NCBI GenBank assembly: GCA_002436005.1
Contig: DIXG01000094.1
Coordinates: forward strand, 1-29,761
Reading direction: 5' to 3'
Origin: Anaerolineaceae bacterium UBA6086
GTDB taxonomy: Bacteria; Chloroflexota; Anaerolineae; Anaerolineales; Anaerolineaceae
Length of the DNA: 29,761 nt
A program made the translations under genes and the position numbers. Below are positions 1 through 8,509 of this stretch, piece by piece. Every line of letters starts with the position of its first letter. The stretch's first letter is position 1. The notes below the pieces were generated by a model that saw only the letters and a list, made by a program, of their open reading frames with translations, did no database searches and was not told the origin of the DNA.

Positions 1-432
1 GTCAACAATTTTCTCAAGGTAGGGCTGGAAGATGGAGAAATCCGATTCGGTCTTTGCGTTCACCCAATGTTCGTGCGCCATCGTTGTGACCTGGATAAAC
101 TCTATCAGCCTGGGAAGTGGGATTTTGGTTTGCTTTTCATAGGCTCGCTTGGTGACCTTCACCATGCGCGCTTCGTCTGTTTCAGCATTCAAATCCCCGA
201 CCTCCTGCTCCAGGTCAGCAATTAGCTTGCCCACTTCATCAGAGGTGAATTTTTCATGCGCAATCCGACCCAGGGCTGAAAGCTGAAGCCCGCGCTCCTC
301 TGCCCCGCCAGGGGGCATGTTGACCTGTTGATCCCATCCCAAGACTGCTGAAATATGGTTGAGGTCTTCCAGTTCAGCAGCCAGTTCGACCAGTTGAGTC
401 ATTTTGGGTGAATATTCTGTTTTTTCCGTCAT
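1..432 (-). CDS. M32 family (Taq-type) metallocarboxypeptidase, N-terminal part
   Basis: The reverse strand is open from an ATG at 430-432 to the window edge, giving the first 144 residues; the C-terminal part, including the zinc-binding HEXXH region, lies outside. An AAGGA ribosome site stands 7 bases upstream of the start. The sequence has the M32 N-terminal signature: an acidic helical start, LGWDQQVNMP near residue 30, GGAEERGLQLSALGRI, then a helical segment with EARMVKVTKRAYEK. M32 enzymes are cytosolic zinc carboxypeptidases that trim C-terminal residues from peptides and are normally about 500 residues long. The gene follows the hydroxyacid dehydrogenase by 59 bp on the same strand and may be cotranscribed with it. 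Family assignment is confident; substrate and catalytic integrity cannot be judged from this fragment. Confidence 0.85.
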   Translation of the reverse strand, partial: MTEKTEYSPKMTQLVELAAELEDLNHISAVLGWDQQVNMPPGGAEERGLQLSALGRIAHEKFTSDEVGKLIADLEQEVGDLNAETDEARMVKVTKRAYEKQTKIPLPRLIEFIQVTTMAHEHWVNAKTESDFSIFQPYLEKIVD

Positions 433-491
433 AGTTTTTCCTTAATTTGATGTATCGAAGAGTGAATTTGAGAATTTGTAACAGGTTGGGT

Positions 492-1430
492 TCACACAAT
501 TTTCCAGCGCAGCGGTTTTTCATCCAGCGCGTTGACGACTTCGGAGAGAATATCAAAGCCTGCGCGTAACTGGGCTTCTTTGGTCTGTGCGCCGATGTGT
601 GGTGTGCCGATTACCCTGGGGTGATCCAGCAGAGGAATCGCACCGGGAGGTTCTTTTTCGAAAACATCCAGTGCTGCGCCTGCCACCTTACCGCTTTTGA
701 GGGCGGCGAGAAGGGCTTCCTGGTCAATCACACCGCCGCGCGCAGCGCAGACGATAACCACGCCGTCCTTCATCAATTGGAAGGTTGCATCGTTCAGCAT
801 GTGATGGGATCGCTCGTTGTGGGGAATGTGCATGGTGATGATATCGGATTGCGCCAGGAGTTCTTCCAGGCTGACGGGCTCAGCGCCAAAGGTGCGGATT
901 TCATCTGCCGGGCGGGAAGAACCATAGGTGATGACTTTCATCTCAAAAGCCTGTGCCCGTTTGCATACCGCTTTGGCGATGTTGCCAAAGCCAATGATGC
1001 CCAGGGTTTTTTGGTAGAGCTCAGTGCCCACCAGCTCTTTCTTCAGCCATTCGCCAGCCTTTAATCCTGTATTTGCTTTTGGAATCTCACGGATCAGGCT
1101 GAGCATCAGTCCGATGGTTAATTCTGCCACGGATACTGTGGTAGCGACAGGGGCATTCACAACGGTCACACCATGCGCTTTGGCAGCTTGCAGGTCGATA
1201 TTATCAACCCCCACGCCCATCCGACCGACCACTTTGAGCTTCTTTGCGGCGGCGAGGACATCTTCGGTGATTTTTGTCCGGCTGCGCACAATGACAGCAT
1301 CATATTGATCGACCACTTCGAGCAATTCTTCAGCTGTGATGCCCTTCTGATCGGCAAGATCAATCTTGTTGAGCAGGTCTTGATCGGTAATGGGAGCAAG
1401 ACCGTCTGTGAGTAAGATTTTCCAATTCAT
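492..1430 (-). CDS. D-2-hydroxyacid dehydrogenase, phosphoglycerate dehydrogenase-like (short form)
   Basis: A 312-residue NAD-dependent D-2-hydroxyacid dehydrogenase. The Rossmann glycine motif GFGNIAKAV is at about 147-155. The catalytic triad of the family is present: Arg231 in AARGGVID, Glu260 in DVFEKEPP and His278 in TPHIGA. The N-terminal part includes VGRMGVGVDNID, typical of SerA-type proteins. It has no C-terminal ACT or ASB regulatory domain, so it corresponds to the short SerA form of about 310 residues. It would oxidise 3-phosphoglycerate as the first step of serine synthesis, or reduce a related 2-oxoacid. The ATG follows AAGGAGAG by 8 bases. The gene sits between selB and the M32 peptidase on the same strand. 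The substrate is inferred; other 2-hydroxyacids such as glycerate or hydroxypyruvate are possible. Confidence 0.82.
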   Translation of the reverse strand: MNWKILLTDGLAPITDQDLLNKIDLADQKGITAEELLEVVDQYDAVIVRSRTKITEDVLAAAKKLKVVGRMGVGVDNIDLQAAKAHGVTVVNAPVATTVSVAELTIGLMLSLIREIPKANTGLKAGEWLKKELVGTELYQKTLGIIGFGNIAKAVCKRAQAFEMKVITYGSSRPADEIRTFGAEPVSLEELLAQSDIITMHIPHNERSHHMLNDATFQLMKDGVVIVCAARGGVIDQEALLAALKSGKVAGAALDVFEKEPPGAIPLLDHPRVIGTPHIGAQTKEAQLRAGFDILSEVVNALDEKPLRWKIV

Positions 1431-1539
1431 AGCTTAAATCTCTCCTTGGCTTTGGGTAATGGTGTATGTGCTAATTTTACCGTTAATTTACTTGTATTTG
1501 GGTGGTGTGAGCGCTTTTTGCGAAAACTTCATCTGAGCG

Positions 1540-3417
1540 TCAGGGACGGCGCAAGGTGCGAAGATCATCTCGACGAATAGTGACCCCAATCTGATCCAGG
1601 TGCTCCAGCAGAGCGGCAGCATATTTCCGGCTGGTGTTGAACTGGTCGCGAAATTGTGCCAGGGTGATGCTCCCCTGCTCACGGATATGATCGATCACAG
1701 CCGAACGCATGTGCTGGTAAGCTTCGGGCGTGAACAGCACTTCTTCGCTAACCTGGATGAACTGACCGGTTTCAACCAGGGCGGTCAGCAGGGGTTCACT
1801 CACCTCTTCCAGGCACTGTTTGACGGATGGGGGTGTGTAGGGTTGTTCCTCAAATTTCTGGCGCAGCACGGCAACCTGTTCCTGCTGCACTGCGGTAAAC
1901 ACGACTTCGTGCCCTGTCATATGAATTTTGGCACCGGCTTCTTTGACCAGGTGGTTTTCTGCCAGGCGCGAAATCAGTGCGTCAAAAACATTTGGGGAGA
2001 GATTCATTTGTGATTTCAGCTGTTCGCGCGGCATGCCAGTGCGAAGGGGGTATTCCTGATGATAGGCGGTAAGATGCTGTGTGATCCTATCAAGATATTG
2101 ATCGTAGGTCTCTTTGGGCAGGACAAGGCGTCTATCGTTGAGCAATACCAGTGATCCCTGTTCGATGAGCGTCTCAGCGGCGTCATTTGCCGGGGCTGCT
2201 TCAAGCCCTGAGGTTTCGATAATTTTTGCAAGTGATGCGGCACCTGTTTTGTGAGCAGTTTGGAGCAAAATTTCTTCGGGTGTGCCGATCAGCAACTGCT
2301 CTAATTCTTCAAGGCGCCGGGGGTTAAAGCGCTTGTGGCGGCTGGTCGGGTGCGGGTCCACAATTTGTCCGCCGCCAATTGTTGCCGGGGGGGATGGGCG
2401 CCGGAGGATGAACCGATCCTGTCTCTGGGCGACAACGGGCTCCTGAAGCAGTAACTGGAGGAAGGTGTCCTTGCCGGGTTCCAGCTCACGGACACCCAGC
2501 ACACGCGCGCGTGCCATCACCTCAGCGGCGCCGAGGAATAATTTCACTTCCATATTGTGTTTCAGCGGGGCATCAGCGTCTGGCAAAAGGGTGCACCACA
2601 CATCCATCATTTTTGTGGGCTGATAGGTTCCCGGGTGCACAATTACCTGACCGCGTTCAATTTGATTAACGCTGATCCCGGAAATATTGACAGCGGTTCG
2701 TCCTCCAGGTAGTGCCTGGTTTTCTGCTTGTTTGTGGGTCTGGAGCCCGCGGATTCGGCTTTGAAGCCCTGCAGGCAGAATCTCCACAGTGTCGCCGACA
2801 GTCAATATACCGTCCATCAGCGTGCCGGTGACGATGGTGCCAAAGCCGGGCAGGGTGAAGACGCGGTCCACTGGGAGCCTGGGACGGTTGAGATCTGGGC
2901 GATGGGGATGTTGTGAGAGGATCTCCTGGATGGCAAGGGTCAGGTTGTCTATGCCTTCGCCTGTACGGGCGCTCACCCGGATGATGGGCGCTTTTTCCAG
3001 CACTGTTCCAGCCAATGTGTCGTTCAGGTCGGCTTCCACCAGATCCAACCATTCAGGATCAGGTATCAGGTCAATTTTGGTCAGGGCGACTACCCCGGCT
3101 GGCACCTTGAGCAGGTCGATGATGGCAAGATGTTCTTTGGTCTGGGGCATCACACCTTCATCTGCCGCGACGACGAACAGCGCGGCGTCAATTCCCCCAA
3201 TACCCGAAAGCATGTTCTCGATGAAATCACGGTGGCCGGGCACATCCACAATCCCAACCTCATCGCCGTTGGGGAGTTCAAACCAGGCAAAGCCCAATTC
3301 AATGCTCATTTCCCGGTCCTGTTCCTCTTTCAAGCGGTCCGGGTTGATCCCTGTCAGCCGGTTGATGAGGGTGGATTTGCCGTGGTCGACATGACCTGCG
3401 GTGCCGATGACTTGCAC
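1540..3417 (-). CDS. selB: Selenocysteine-specific translation elongation factor SelB
   Basis: A 625-residue SelB: the GTPase that carries Sec-tRNA to a UGA codon followed by a SECIS hairpin. G1 is GHVDHGKS (8-15), G3 is DVPGH (58-62) and G4 is TKID (113-116). The GIDAALFVVAADEGVMPQT stretch is characteristic of SelB rather than EF-Tu. Beta-barrel domains follow (PVDRVFTLPGFGTIVTGTL), then a C-terminal half of winged-helix domains; the last one (about 565-620, LAQFRDQFNTSRKYAAALLEHLD) matches the SECIS-binding winged helix. The start is GTG, confirmed by the G1 motif only 7 residues in, with TAGGAA upstream. It begins 26 bp after the stop of the coiled-coil gene. Its presence implies that the organism decodes UGA as selenocysteine. 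No selA, selC or selD is in this window. Confidence 0.95.
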   Translation of the reverse strand: MQVIGTAGHVDHGKSTLINRLTGINPDRLKEEQDREMSIELGFAWFELPNGDEVGIVDVPGHRDFIENMLSGIGGIDAALFVVAADEGVMPQTKEHLAIIDLLKVPAGVVALTKIDLIPDPEWLDLVEADLNDTLAGTVLEKAPIIRVSARTGEGIDNLTLAIQEILSQHPHRPDLNRPRLPVDRVFTLPGFGTIVTGTLMDGILTVGDTVEILPAGLQSRIRGLQTHKQAENQALPGGRTAVNISGISVNQIERGQVIVHPGTYQPTKMMDVWCTLLPDADAPLKHNMEVKLFLGAAEVMARARVLGVRELEPGKDTFLQLLLQEPVVAQRQDRFILRRPSPPATIGGGQIVDPHPTSRHKRFNPRRLEELEQLLIGTPEEILLQTAHKTGAASLAKIIETSGLEAAPANDAAETLIEQGSLVLLNDRRLVLPKETYDQYLDRITQHLTAYHQEYPLRTGMPREQLKSQMNLSPNVFDALISRLAENHLVKEAGAKIHMTGHEVVFTAVQQEQVAVLRQKFEEQPYTPPSVKQCLEEVSEPLLTALVETGQFIQVSEEVLFTPEAYQHMRSAVIDHIREQGSITLAQFRDQFNTSRKYAAALLEHLDQIGVTIRRDDLRTLRRP

Positions 3418-3443
3418 GATTGGTTCCTATCTGTGTTCGCGGG

Positions 3444-4631
3444 CTATTCTTTAAAAATATTGTTGTAGTGGTCGATTGAATCCCTGAGGGTGGCTAAAAT
3501 GCTTTGGAGACGCTTGATGTCTTCTTTGCCAAGCTGCTGCAGATTGTCTTTCACAGATCCCAGCTGATCTTCGATGATTGTGATCTGTTCACCCAGGGCT
3601 TCGATCGATTTATTCATCTCACGGTGCTGTTCCTCCTGCGAGATGATGTAATTTGACCAACGTTTTTGATCATCCGATTTGAAAGTTGTCCACTCCTGCC
3701 TGAACCGATCTTCGGTCAGCCGCTGAACTTCTGTGATTTCATTGACTCGCCGATCGAATCGTTGGGTCATCTCATCCAACGCCGTCTGGGACTGTTTGAC
3801 AGAACGGTGGGTATTTTCTAAACCAGAAATCTCTTCTTCCAGTCCAGCGGTCATTTTTTCCATCTGTTCAAATCGTTCCGCCCATTGTTTGAAAGCCCGG
3901 TCTCGTTCGACTTGACCCATATTGAGTTTTTCAACGAAAGCAGTTTGCGATTCCCGTCGTTCCGATTCAGCATCCAGCAGGTCTTTGATGCGGACTTCCA
4001 ATTTTCGCATGTTATCGCTGACCAGGTCTTGTTTGGCGCGTGTTTCATCATATCGCTTCCGCAAAGAGGTGATCTCCCCTTGCATATCGGTAATGCGTTT
4101 GGCGTCCTGCCGGCGATTTTCCTCCAGCATTCGCAGGGAGCGTTTGTAGTCATCATCAAAATGTGCGATTTCACTGAACTGCGCTTTAAGTTCTTCGTTC
4201 AGGCGAGCCAATCGAATATCCTCTTCAGCCCTTTCTCCCAGAACTTTTGGAACATCCAGTTCCTCAATGTCTTTGATGCGCTTTCGCAGGCTGGTGATGT
4301 CCTCGTTGAGGTCACTGATCTTTTGTTGATCCCGGTTGACCTGGATCTGATTTTCCTGAATCGACCCTTTCACATCCGTCATCTGGCGACCAAGTTCAGA
4401 ACGCATGCCGGTGATTTCCTGCTCAAATTGTTCAAGGCGCGCCATCAGGGTGTTCAGACGTGTGATCTCACTGTCCATCTCAGTCAGGCGATTACGCAGG
4501 ACAGCATTTTCTGTCTCAAGCGTCTCGATTTTTCCCTGCAGAGCGGCGATAATGGTTTTATCATTGCGCCGTTCAGTATCCAGCCAATCCACGCGCTTTT
4601 CAAGTTGTTCTCTGTCAAATGGTTTATCCAT
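3444..4631 (-). CDS. Long coiled-coil protein of unknown function
   Basis: A 395-residue, highly charged protein with heptad-like hydrophobic spacing from about residue 5 to 390 and few prolines. It has no signal peptide, no membrane segment and no Walker motif, so it is not an SMC or Rad50 ATPase despite similar composition. There are repeated blocks such as DMQGEITSLRKR and DLNEDITSLRKR, suggesting internal duplication of a coiled-coil unit. A Trp-rich interruption lies near 325-345 (EWTTFKSDDQKRW). It probably forms a rod or scaffold. The gene is 26 bp upstream of selB on the same strand and likely shares a transcript with it, but a functional link is only inferred from position. I do not recognise a named family. 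Confidence 0.75.
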   Translation of the reverse strand: MDKPFDREQLEKRVDWLDTERRNDKTIIAALQGKIETLETENAVLRNRLTEMDSEITRLNTLMARLEQFEQEITGMRSELGRQMTDVKGSIQENQIQVNRDQQKISDLNEDITSLRKRIKDIEELDVPKVLGERAEEDIRLARLNEELKAQFSEIAHFDDDYKRSLRMLEENRRQDAKRITDMQGEITSLRKRYDETRAKQDLVSDNMRKLEVRIKDLLDAESERRESQTAFVEKLNMGQVERDRAFKQWAERFEQMEKMTAGLEEEISGLENTHRSVKQSQTALDEMTQRFDRRVNEITEVQRLTEDRFRQEWTTFKSDDQKRWSNYIISQEEQHREMNKSIEALGEQITIIEDQLGSVKDNLQQLGKEDIKRLQSILATLRDSIDHYNNIFKE

Positions 4632-4705
4632 GTTTTGTTACCTGTCTCATTGGGGGTTGGATTCCCCTGAAGATTGGGGTTGTTTTGTTTAATCTGATGC
4701 AAAGA

Positions 4706-4711
4706 ATTATA
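4706..4711 (-). promoter_or_regulatory. Possible -10 element of the coiled-coil/selB transcript
   Basis: The minus strand reads TATAAT here, 74 bases upstream of the coiled-coil gene start, in the 153-bp gap after the membrane operon. No good -35 sits at 16-18 bases; the closest is a TTGGGC at 19 bases. The match may be fortuitous. Confidence 0.35.
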
Positions 4712-4784
4712 CACAATTCGCCCCGATTAAGCCCAACGTTGGAGAATGGTTGCCCTGAGTTTGATTGACCCATGTGTTTGGAGT

Positions 4785-6197
4785 CTACTGCAGTTGAGTG
4801 AAGGCGGTCAAGGTGTTAAGGATGCCATCCATGAAGTTGTTTGGGAATAACCCGAGCAGGACCAGGATCAGGATCATGATCAGCACGGGCAAATATTCAT
4901 TAGACTTTTCTGAAAGTCGCCATTTTTCAAATGTGTTTTCGTCCTGAGGAGTCAGAAGAGAGAAAAGAAGGCGAAGAGTGAACAGGAAGAGACCCAGGTT
5001 GCCAATGAAACTCCACACGCCAAAGGCTGTGCCAGCGTTCAGGGTTGCTGAGAGCAAAGCCAGCTTGATTGGAAAAGATGCCAAAAGCGGCATGCCGGCA
5101 ATGCTGAATTGCGCCAGGATCAAGCCAGCGGAAAGGATTGGAAACCGTCTTGCTATGCCACGAACGGATTCGAATGTCAGTTCTTCGGCGTGATTCTCAA
5201 GCGCGGTCAGCGCAAAGCTCCACAGCCAGAAGCCCAGCGCCCTAAGGGGAAACAGGAGCATCAGCCAGTTCAAACCGCCTTGCGAAATCAGACCGAGTGC
5301 CGCGAGAGAGAAACCGCTCTCTGTCAGCACAGAAAAACCAAAGGCGCGCTTCAAATCGGTTTGGAAGGCTGTCCATAAGCCGCCAATCACAATCATCACC
5401 ACACCGAATAATTGCAGCGTTTCCGCCAGGTTTGGCAGGTTTCTGAGGAAGGTGTAGCGATTGAAAAAGTTCAGACTGAAGACAAGGATTGTGGTTGGAA
5501 AAAGAAAGACTAAAAACCCCACGACATTGGGGCGGCTGCGTTGAGCAACCATTGGAATCCAGCTGTGGAAAGGAAAGATGCCCAACCAAAGGGCAAAGCC
5601 GAGTCCCAGCAAGATGGTGCTTTGACCAACCAGGGGACTATCAGCCGGTAAAGTCTCAACGCCGGTCAATAACCAGCCCGCCAATAAAATCAGGGGCATG
5701 GCAAGGGTTTGCAGCGTCAGATAACGCAGTATTCCCCGATCGGTAGCACCTCCGCCCTGTGAAAGCATCGGTACGGATACCAGAATCGCAATTTGGATCA
5801 GCACGGCAGCATAGAGAAAAGGTTCTACCCCTGCGGCAGCGGTTAACAGGGCTGTCAGCACCAGGCTGATGGGTCGGAAAGCAACCGGTGTATTAGGGAA
5901 CCAGCTGCTGAGCGTCCACAGCCCTGTCATGGCATAGATTAACGAAATAAAGGGCAATATCTCATACTTGACTGTGATTTGACGCCCCAGGATCGCCAAA
6001 TTTTCAGAAAAAACCAGGCGGAGCGGTCCGATGGAGAGGGTTAGATTTTCCGGAAAAAGAGCCGCCAGGAGGGCTAATCCAAATGCTGTGATGACAGTGA
6101 GGATGATGCTCAGGGCTTTACGTTGATAAAGTGCCCCCACGATAGCTGCTATGACCAGGGGAAACAAAACCCACAGGAGCGGTGTATTGAGAGTCAC
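4785..6197 (-). CDS. Complex I/Mrp antiporter-like membrane subunit (NuoN/M type), divergent
   Basis: A 470-residue protein that is almost wholly hydrophobic, with about 13-14 membrane segments, in the range of NuoM/NuoN/MrpD. The family motif around the discontinuous helix is recognisable: LWLGIFPFHSWIPMV (about 205-220), followed by a TDLKRAFGFSVLTESGFSLAALGL block (about 283-306) equivalent to the DLKR-AYSS segment of NuoM/N. The central Lys expected five residues before the Pro of PFHSW is Trp, and the TM5 Glu appears to be Gln, so the usual proton-channel residues are not all present. Its start overlaps the stop of the preceding gene by 4 bases (ATGA), meaning translational coupling. It is the last gene of a three-gene membrane module. 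It may translocate H+ or Na+, but no redox partner is present nearby. Confidence 0.78.
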   Translation of the reverse strand: MTLNTPLLWVLFPLVIAAIVGALYQRKALSIILTVITAFGLALLAALFPENLTLSIGPLRLVFSENLAILGRQITVKYEILPFISLIYAMTGLWTLSSWFPNTPVAFRPISLVLTALLTAAAGVEPFLYAAVLIQIAILVSVPMLSQGGGATDRGILRYLTLQTLAMPLILLAGWLLTGVETLPADSPLVGQSTILLGLGFALWLGIFPFHSWIPMVAQRSRPNVVGFLVFLFPTTILVFSLNFFNRYTFLRNLPNLAETLQLFGVVMIVIGGLWTAFQTDLKRAFGFSVLTESGFSLAALGLISQGGLNWLMLLFPLRALGFWLWSFALTALENHAEELTFESVRGIARRFPILSAGLILAQFSIAGMPLLASFPIKLALLSATLNAGTAFGVWSFIGNLGLFLFTLRLLFSLLTPQDENTFEKWRLSEKSNEYLPVLIMILILVLLGLFPNNFMDGILNTLTAFTQLQ

Positions 6198-6802
6198 AGG
6201 ACTTCCTCCTCTTCCTGTTCAGTCCCTTTTTCAACACCCGTCCCAATGAAATACACGCCCACCAGGGCAAGACCAAGGTTGACCAATACAAGCAAGCCTG
6301 TTAATAACGAGGAACGTTCCAGTCCTGCGTGAATGATCTCAAAGCCGGATAACAGGCTCAACAGGGCAAAGACAGTTAGATAGGGTTCGGCAGTTGTTCC
6401 AAGCTGCATCAAACCCATCCCCAACAGCATCAAGCCGCTTTGCACAATGATCAGATTGAGCCCTGGAAAGATGTTGCTTTGTACGCCTGGTGCCAGAATG
6501 AACATGACAAGGATGACCAGCAAGCCAGCCACAGCGCGGAAGAACATGCTGGCGGGCGACTCTTCAACCGCTGTCGATTTTTGCTGGCGCATGCAGGTGA
6601 AACCAATCGTCACAGTTGCCATCCAACCCACAATTAACTTAATGACTGCCATGCCTGTTGGCCAGGATACATCCACCAGGATAAAGGCAGCCAGATATTG
6701 CAGCGCTAATGCCCCCGCGTTGATCCGCCAATCTCTGAAGATCAGGATGATCATTGCTGTCATAATAATCACCACAAAAGCCAGCGTTGGAAGGATCTGC
6801 AT
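6194..6802 (-). CDS. Small membrane subunit, HyfE/NuoK-like
   Basis: A 202-residue protein with about six membrane helices and a short acidic C-terminal tail (EQEEEEVL). The second half (LIIVQSGLMLLGMGLMQL, then SGFEIIHAGLERSS and VLVNLGLALVG) resembles the NuoK/MrpC fold, with a membrane-embedded Glu in GFEIIHAG. The 200-residue length and extra N-terminal helices are closer to HyfE of hydrogenase-4. It lies between two antiporter-like subunits, with a 1-bp gap upstream and a 4-bp overlap downstream, which fits a NuoK-type linker between pump subunits. Similarity is judged by eye and is weak; a plain hypothetical membrane protein remains possible. Confidence 0.6.
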   Translation of the reverse strand: MQILPTLAFVVIIMTAMIILIFRDWRINAGALALQYLAAFILVDVSWPTGMAVIKLIVGWMATVTIGFTCMRQQKSTAVEESPASMFFRAVAGLLVILVMFILAPGVQSNIFPGLNLIIVQSGLMLLGMGLMQLGTTAEPYLTVFALLSLLSGFEIIHAGLERSSLLTGLLVLVNLGLALVGVYFIGTGVEKGTEQEEEEVL

Positions 6803-6803
6803 C

Positions 6804-8420
6804 TCAGTTAACCCCTCCTCCGGTCAGAATGGAAATCAGCAGGACGAGCAATAAAAGGGTCCACAGTATCCCGCCATCACTTTCCAGGATGGCAGAAAAG
6901 CTCTTGAGGGCGAGTCCGATCAGGTGGTTTGCTTGCCAGATTAACTGGTAAAGCCAGTCCAGCCGCAGCACCTGCTCTATGATTGGCAGGATCACATCCA
7001 GCACTTTTGTGAGCAGGCTGCTGGCAGGAAAGTGCAGATAGGGCGGTCGAATGCCCAGCCTGCGAGCAGTCAGGATAGCTGCAATGATGAGCAAGAGGCT
7101 GATGATCCCCAACCACCAGGCGCCAGCAGTGAGCGATCCAGGCCAGCCAATTAATCCCATTGTGGCGATGGCTTGAATGATGAGGATCAACCCCAGGGGA
7201 TATACCAGGCGTGCCCAGGATTCCAGCGCACCCACTTCCCCACCTGGACGGAGGGCATGGTTGAGATAGCCCAATATCAGCATGACATGTGCAATCAGAA
7301 AAAGAAAGGTCCAGAAGGTGTGTCCGCTGCCTATCAGCCCCATCCATCCACTGGCTGCAGGCGTGAAAGGCAAGCCGATCAAGCCCAATAACCCAAAAAA
7401 CATCAAGAAGTTCATGCGCTGAATGCGGGGTGAATACAGGAACGCAAGGCTTCCCGGCAAAAGCAGGGCGATACCCCACGCCAGGCTGGCTGAAGGTACC
7501 CCGTTCAGGACGGAGGTAGTCGCCAGTGCTGCCCACGCGACGATCCAGAAAGGGCGTCCTGCTATTTCATTGGTTGCCGTGAGCCAGCGAAAGCCGGCGT
7601 ACAGGGCTGCTGCAGCCAGCATGGCAAGAAAATAGGGAAGCCATCTTTGCAGCGAGGGAGTGACCAGGTTGGCGGGTAAGCGTGCCAGCAAGCTGAGGCT
7701 GGAGGCAACCGGTGCGAGTCGGATAATGTTCCCGGCGCCCCGCCGCAGGTTAGGCTCCTGGAGAAAGGGCATGTTGAGGGGAAAGACGCCCAAACGCAGG
7801 CCAGCAGCGAGCAGGAATAGGAAGCCTGCTTGCTGCGGGATCTGGGTCAGGTCGAACTGCCCGCTAGCACGCCAACCCACCAGGGTGGCGATAAACAGCA
7901 TCATGATGGACGCTGTTCTCGCGCCGTAGGCTATCACGATTCGGCCATAGGACCGGTTGGCTTCTTCAAGGCGAAGTAAATAAGCCATTTCGAGAATATC
8001 CACAATCACCCATGTGATCATTAAGGTCAGGCTGGTGCCCGATTGGAGGGCGAGCAACCCCAGTGCGGTGATCATCAGGCTGGCAGCCCAAGAGAGCGGC
8101 GTGCTGTCATATCTTGTTCTGGCAGCATCGGTCAGGATCACAGCCAGAGTGATGGTGATCAGGGCAAGCGCATAGGGCCAGGCGTTGTAATCCAGCAGGA
8201 GCGAGATTTGACCGAAGAGCGGGATTTCGGGTTGAGACCAGGAGATGATCTGGATTGTGGTAGGTAACCGTAAGCGCAAAACAAAGATGGTCAGCCAACC
8301 AATGATAGCAGCGCCGGATGCAATTAGCCAGCTCGTCCCAAATTTTGGCTGGATGCGATCAAGAATGACGATGGCAAGCGCTGCCGTCAGGAGAATCCCG
8401 ATGGGAAGAAGAAGAATCAT
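6804..8420 (-). CDS. Complex I/Mrp antiporter-like membrane subunit (NuoL/M type), divergent
   Basis: A 538-residue protein with about 14-16 membrane segments. The segment AGLRLGVFPLNMPFLQEPNLRRGAGNIIRLAPVASSLSLL (begins about residue 205) aligns with the NuoL/M signature AKSAQ-PLHTWLPDAM...TPVSALLHAATMV, but the key Lys is Arg and the HTW triplet is lost. In the TM5 region (about 133-146) the canonical Trp-Glu pair is Trp-Val, with Asp and Glu a few residues on. A C-terminal extension with several amphipathic stretches (about 430-515) precedes a final helix, as in NuoL-like proteins. It is the first gene of the module, 89 bp after the hydantoinase. No clear ribosome site is seen upstream of the ATG, so the exact start is uncertain. 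Confidence 0.72.
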   Translation of the reverse strand: MILLLPIGILLTAALAIVILDRIQPKFGTSWLIASGAAIIGWLTIFVLRLRLPTTIQIISWSQPEIPLFGQISLLLDYNAWPYALALITITLAVILTDAARTRYDSTPLSWAASLMITALGLLALQSGTSLTLMITWVIVDILEMAYLLRLEEANRSYGRIVIAYGARTASIMMLFIATLVGWRASGQFDLTQIPQQAGFLFLLAAGLRLGVFPLNMPFLQEPNLRRGAGNIIRLAPVASSLSLLARLPANLVTPSLQRWLPYFLAMLAAAALYAGFRWLTATNEIAGRPFWIVAWAALATTSVLNGVPSASLAWGIALLLPGSLAFLYSPRIQRMNFLMFFGLLGLIGLPFTPAASGWMGLIGSGHTFWTFLFLIAHVMLILGYLNHALRPGGEVGALESWARLVYPLGLILIIQAIATMGLIGWPGSLTAGAWWLGIISLLLIIAAILTARRLGIRPPYLHFPASSLLTKVLDVILPIIEQVLRLDWLYQLIWQANHLIGLALKSFSAILESDGGILWTLLLLVLLISILTGGGVN

Positions 8421-8470
8421 GGCGATGGTTTACGGGTCAAAGCGCACATATCATGCCTCATGTTCCTGTT

Positions 8471-8494
8471 GGCATTTACCCAAAGGTAAACGCC
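8471..8494 (-). other. Intercistronic stem-loop between hydantoinase and membrane operon
   Basis: The minus strand has GGCGTTTACC, a 4-base loop, then GGTAAATGCC: a 10-bp stem with one G-U pair. No U-run follows, so it is not a standard terminator. It could be a processing or stability element between hydantoinase and membrane-module messages. Confidence 0.45.
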
Positions 8495-8509
8495 GATTGG
8501 TAACCGGCA

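Noticed and set aside
374..556. 60-codon minus-strand frame between the peptidase and the dehydrogenase
   Set aside because: It overlaps both real genes in another frame and has no recognisable features.
4733..4742. CCAACGTTGG palindrome after the membrane operon
   Set aside because: It is too short to be a terminator, has no T-run and no second copy seen; probably chance.
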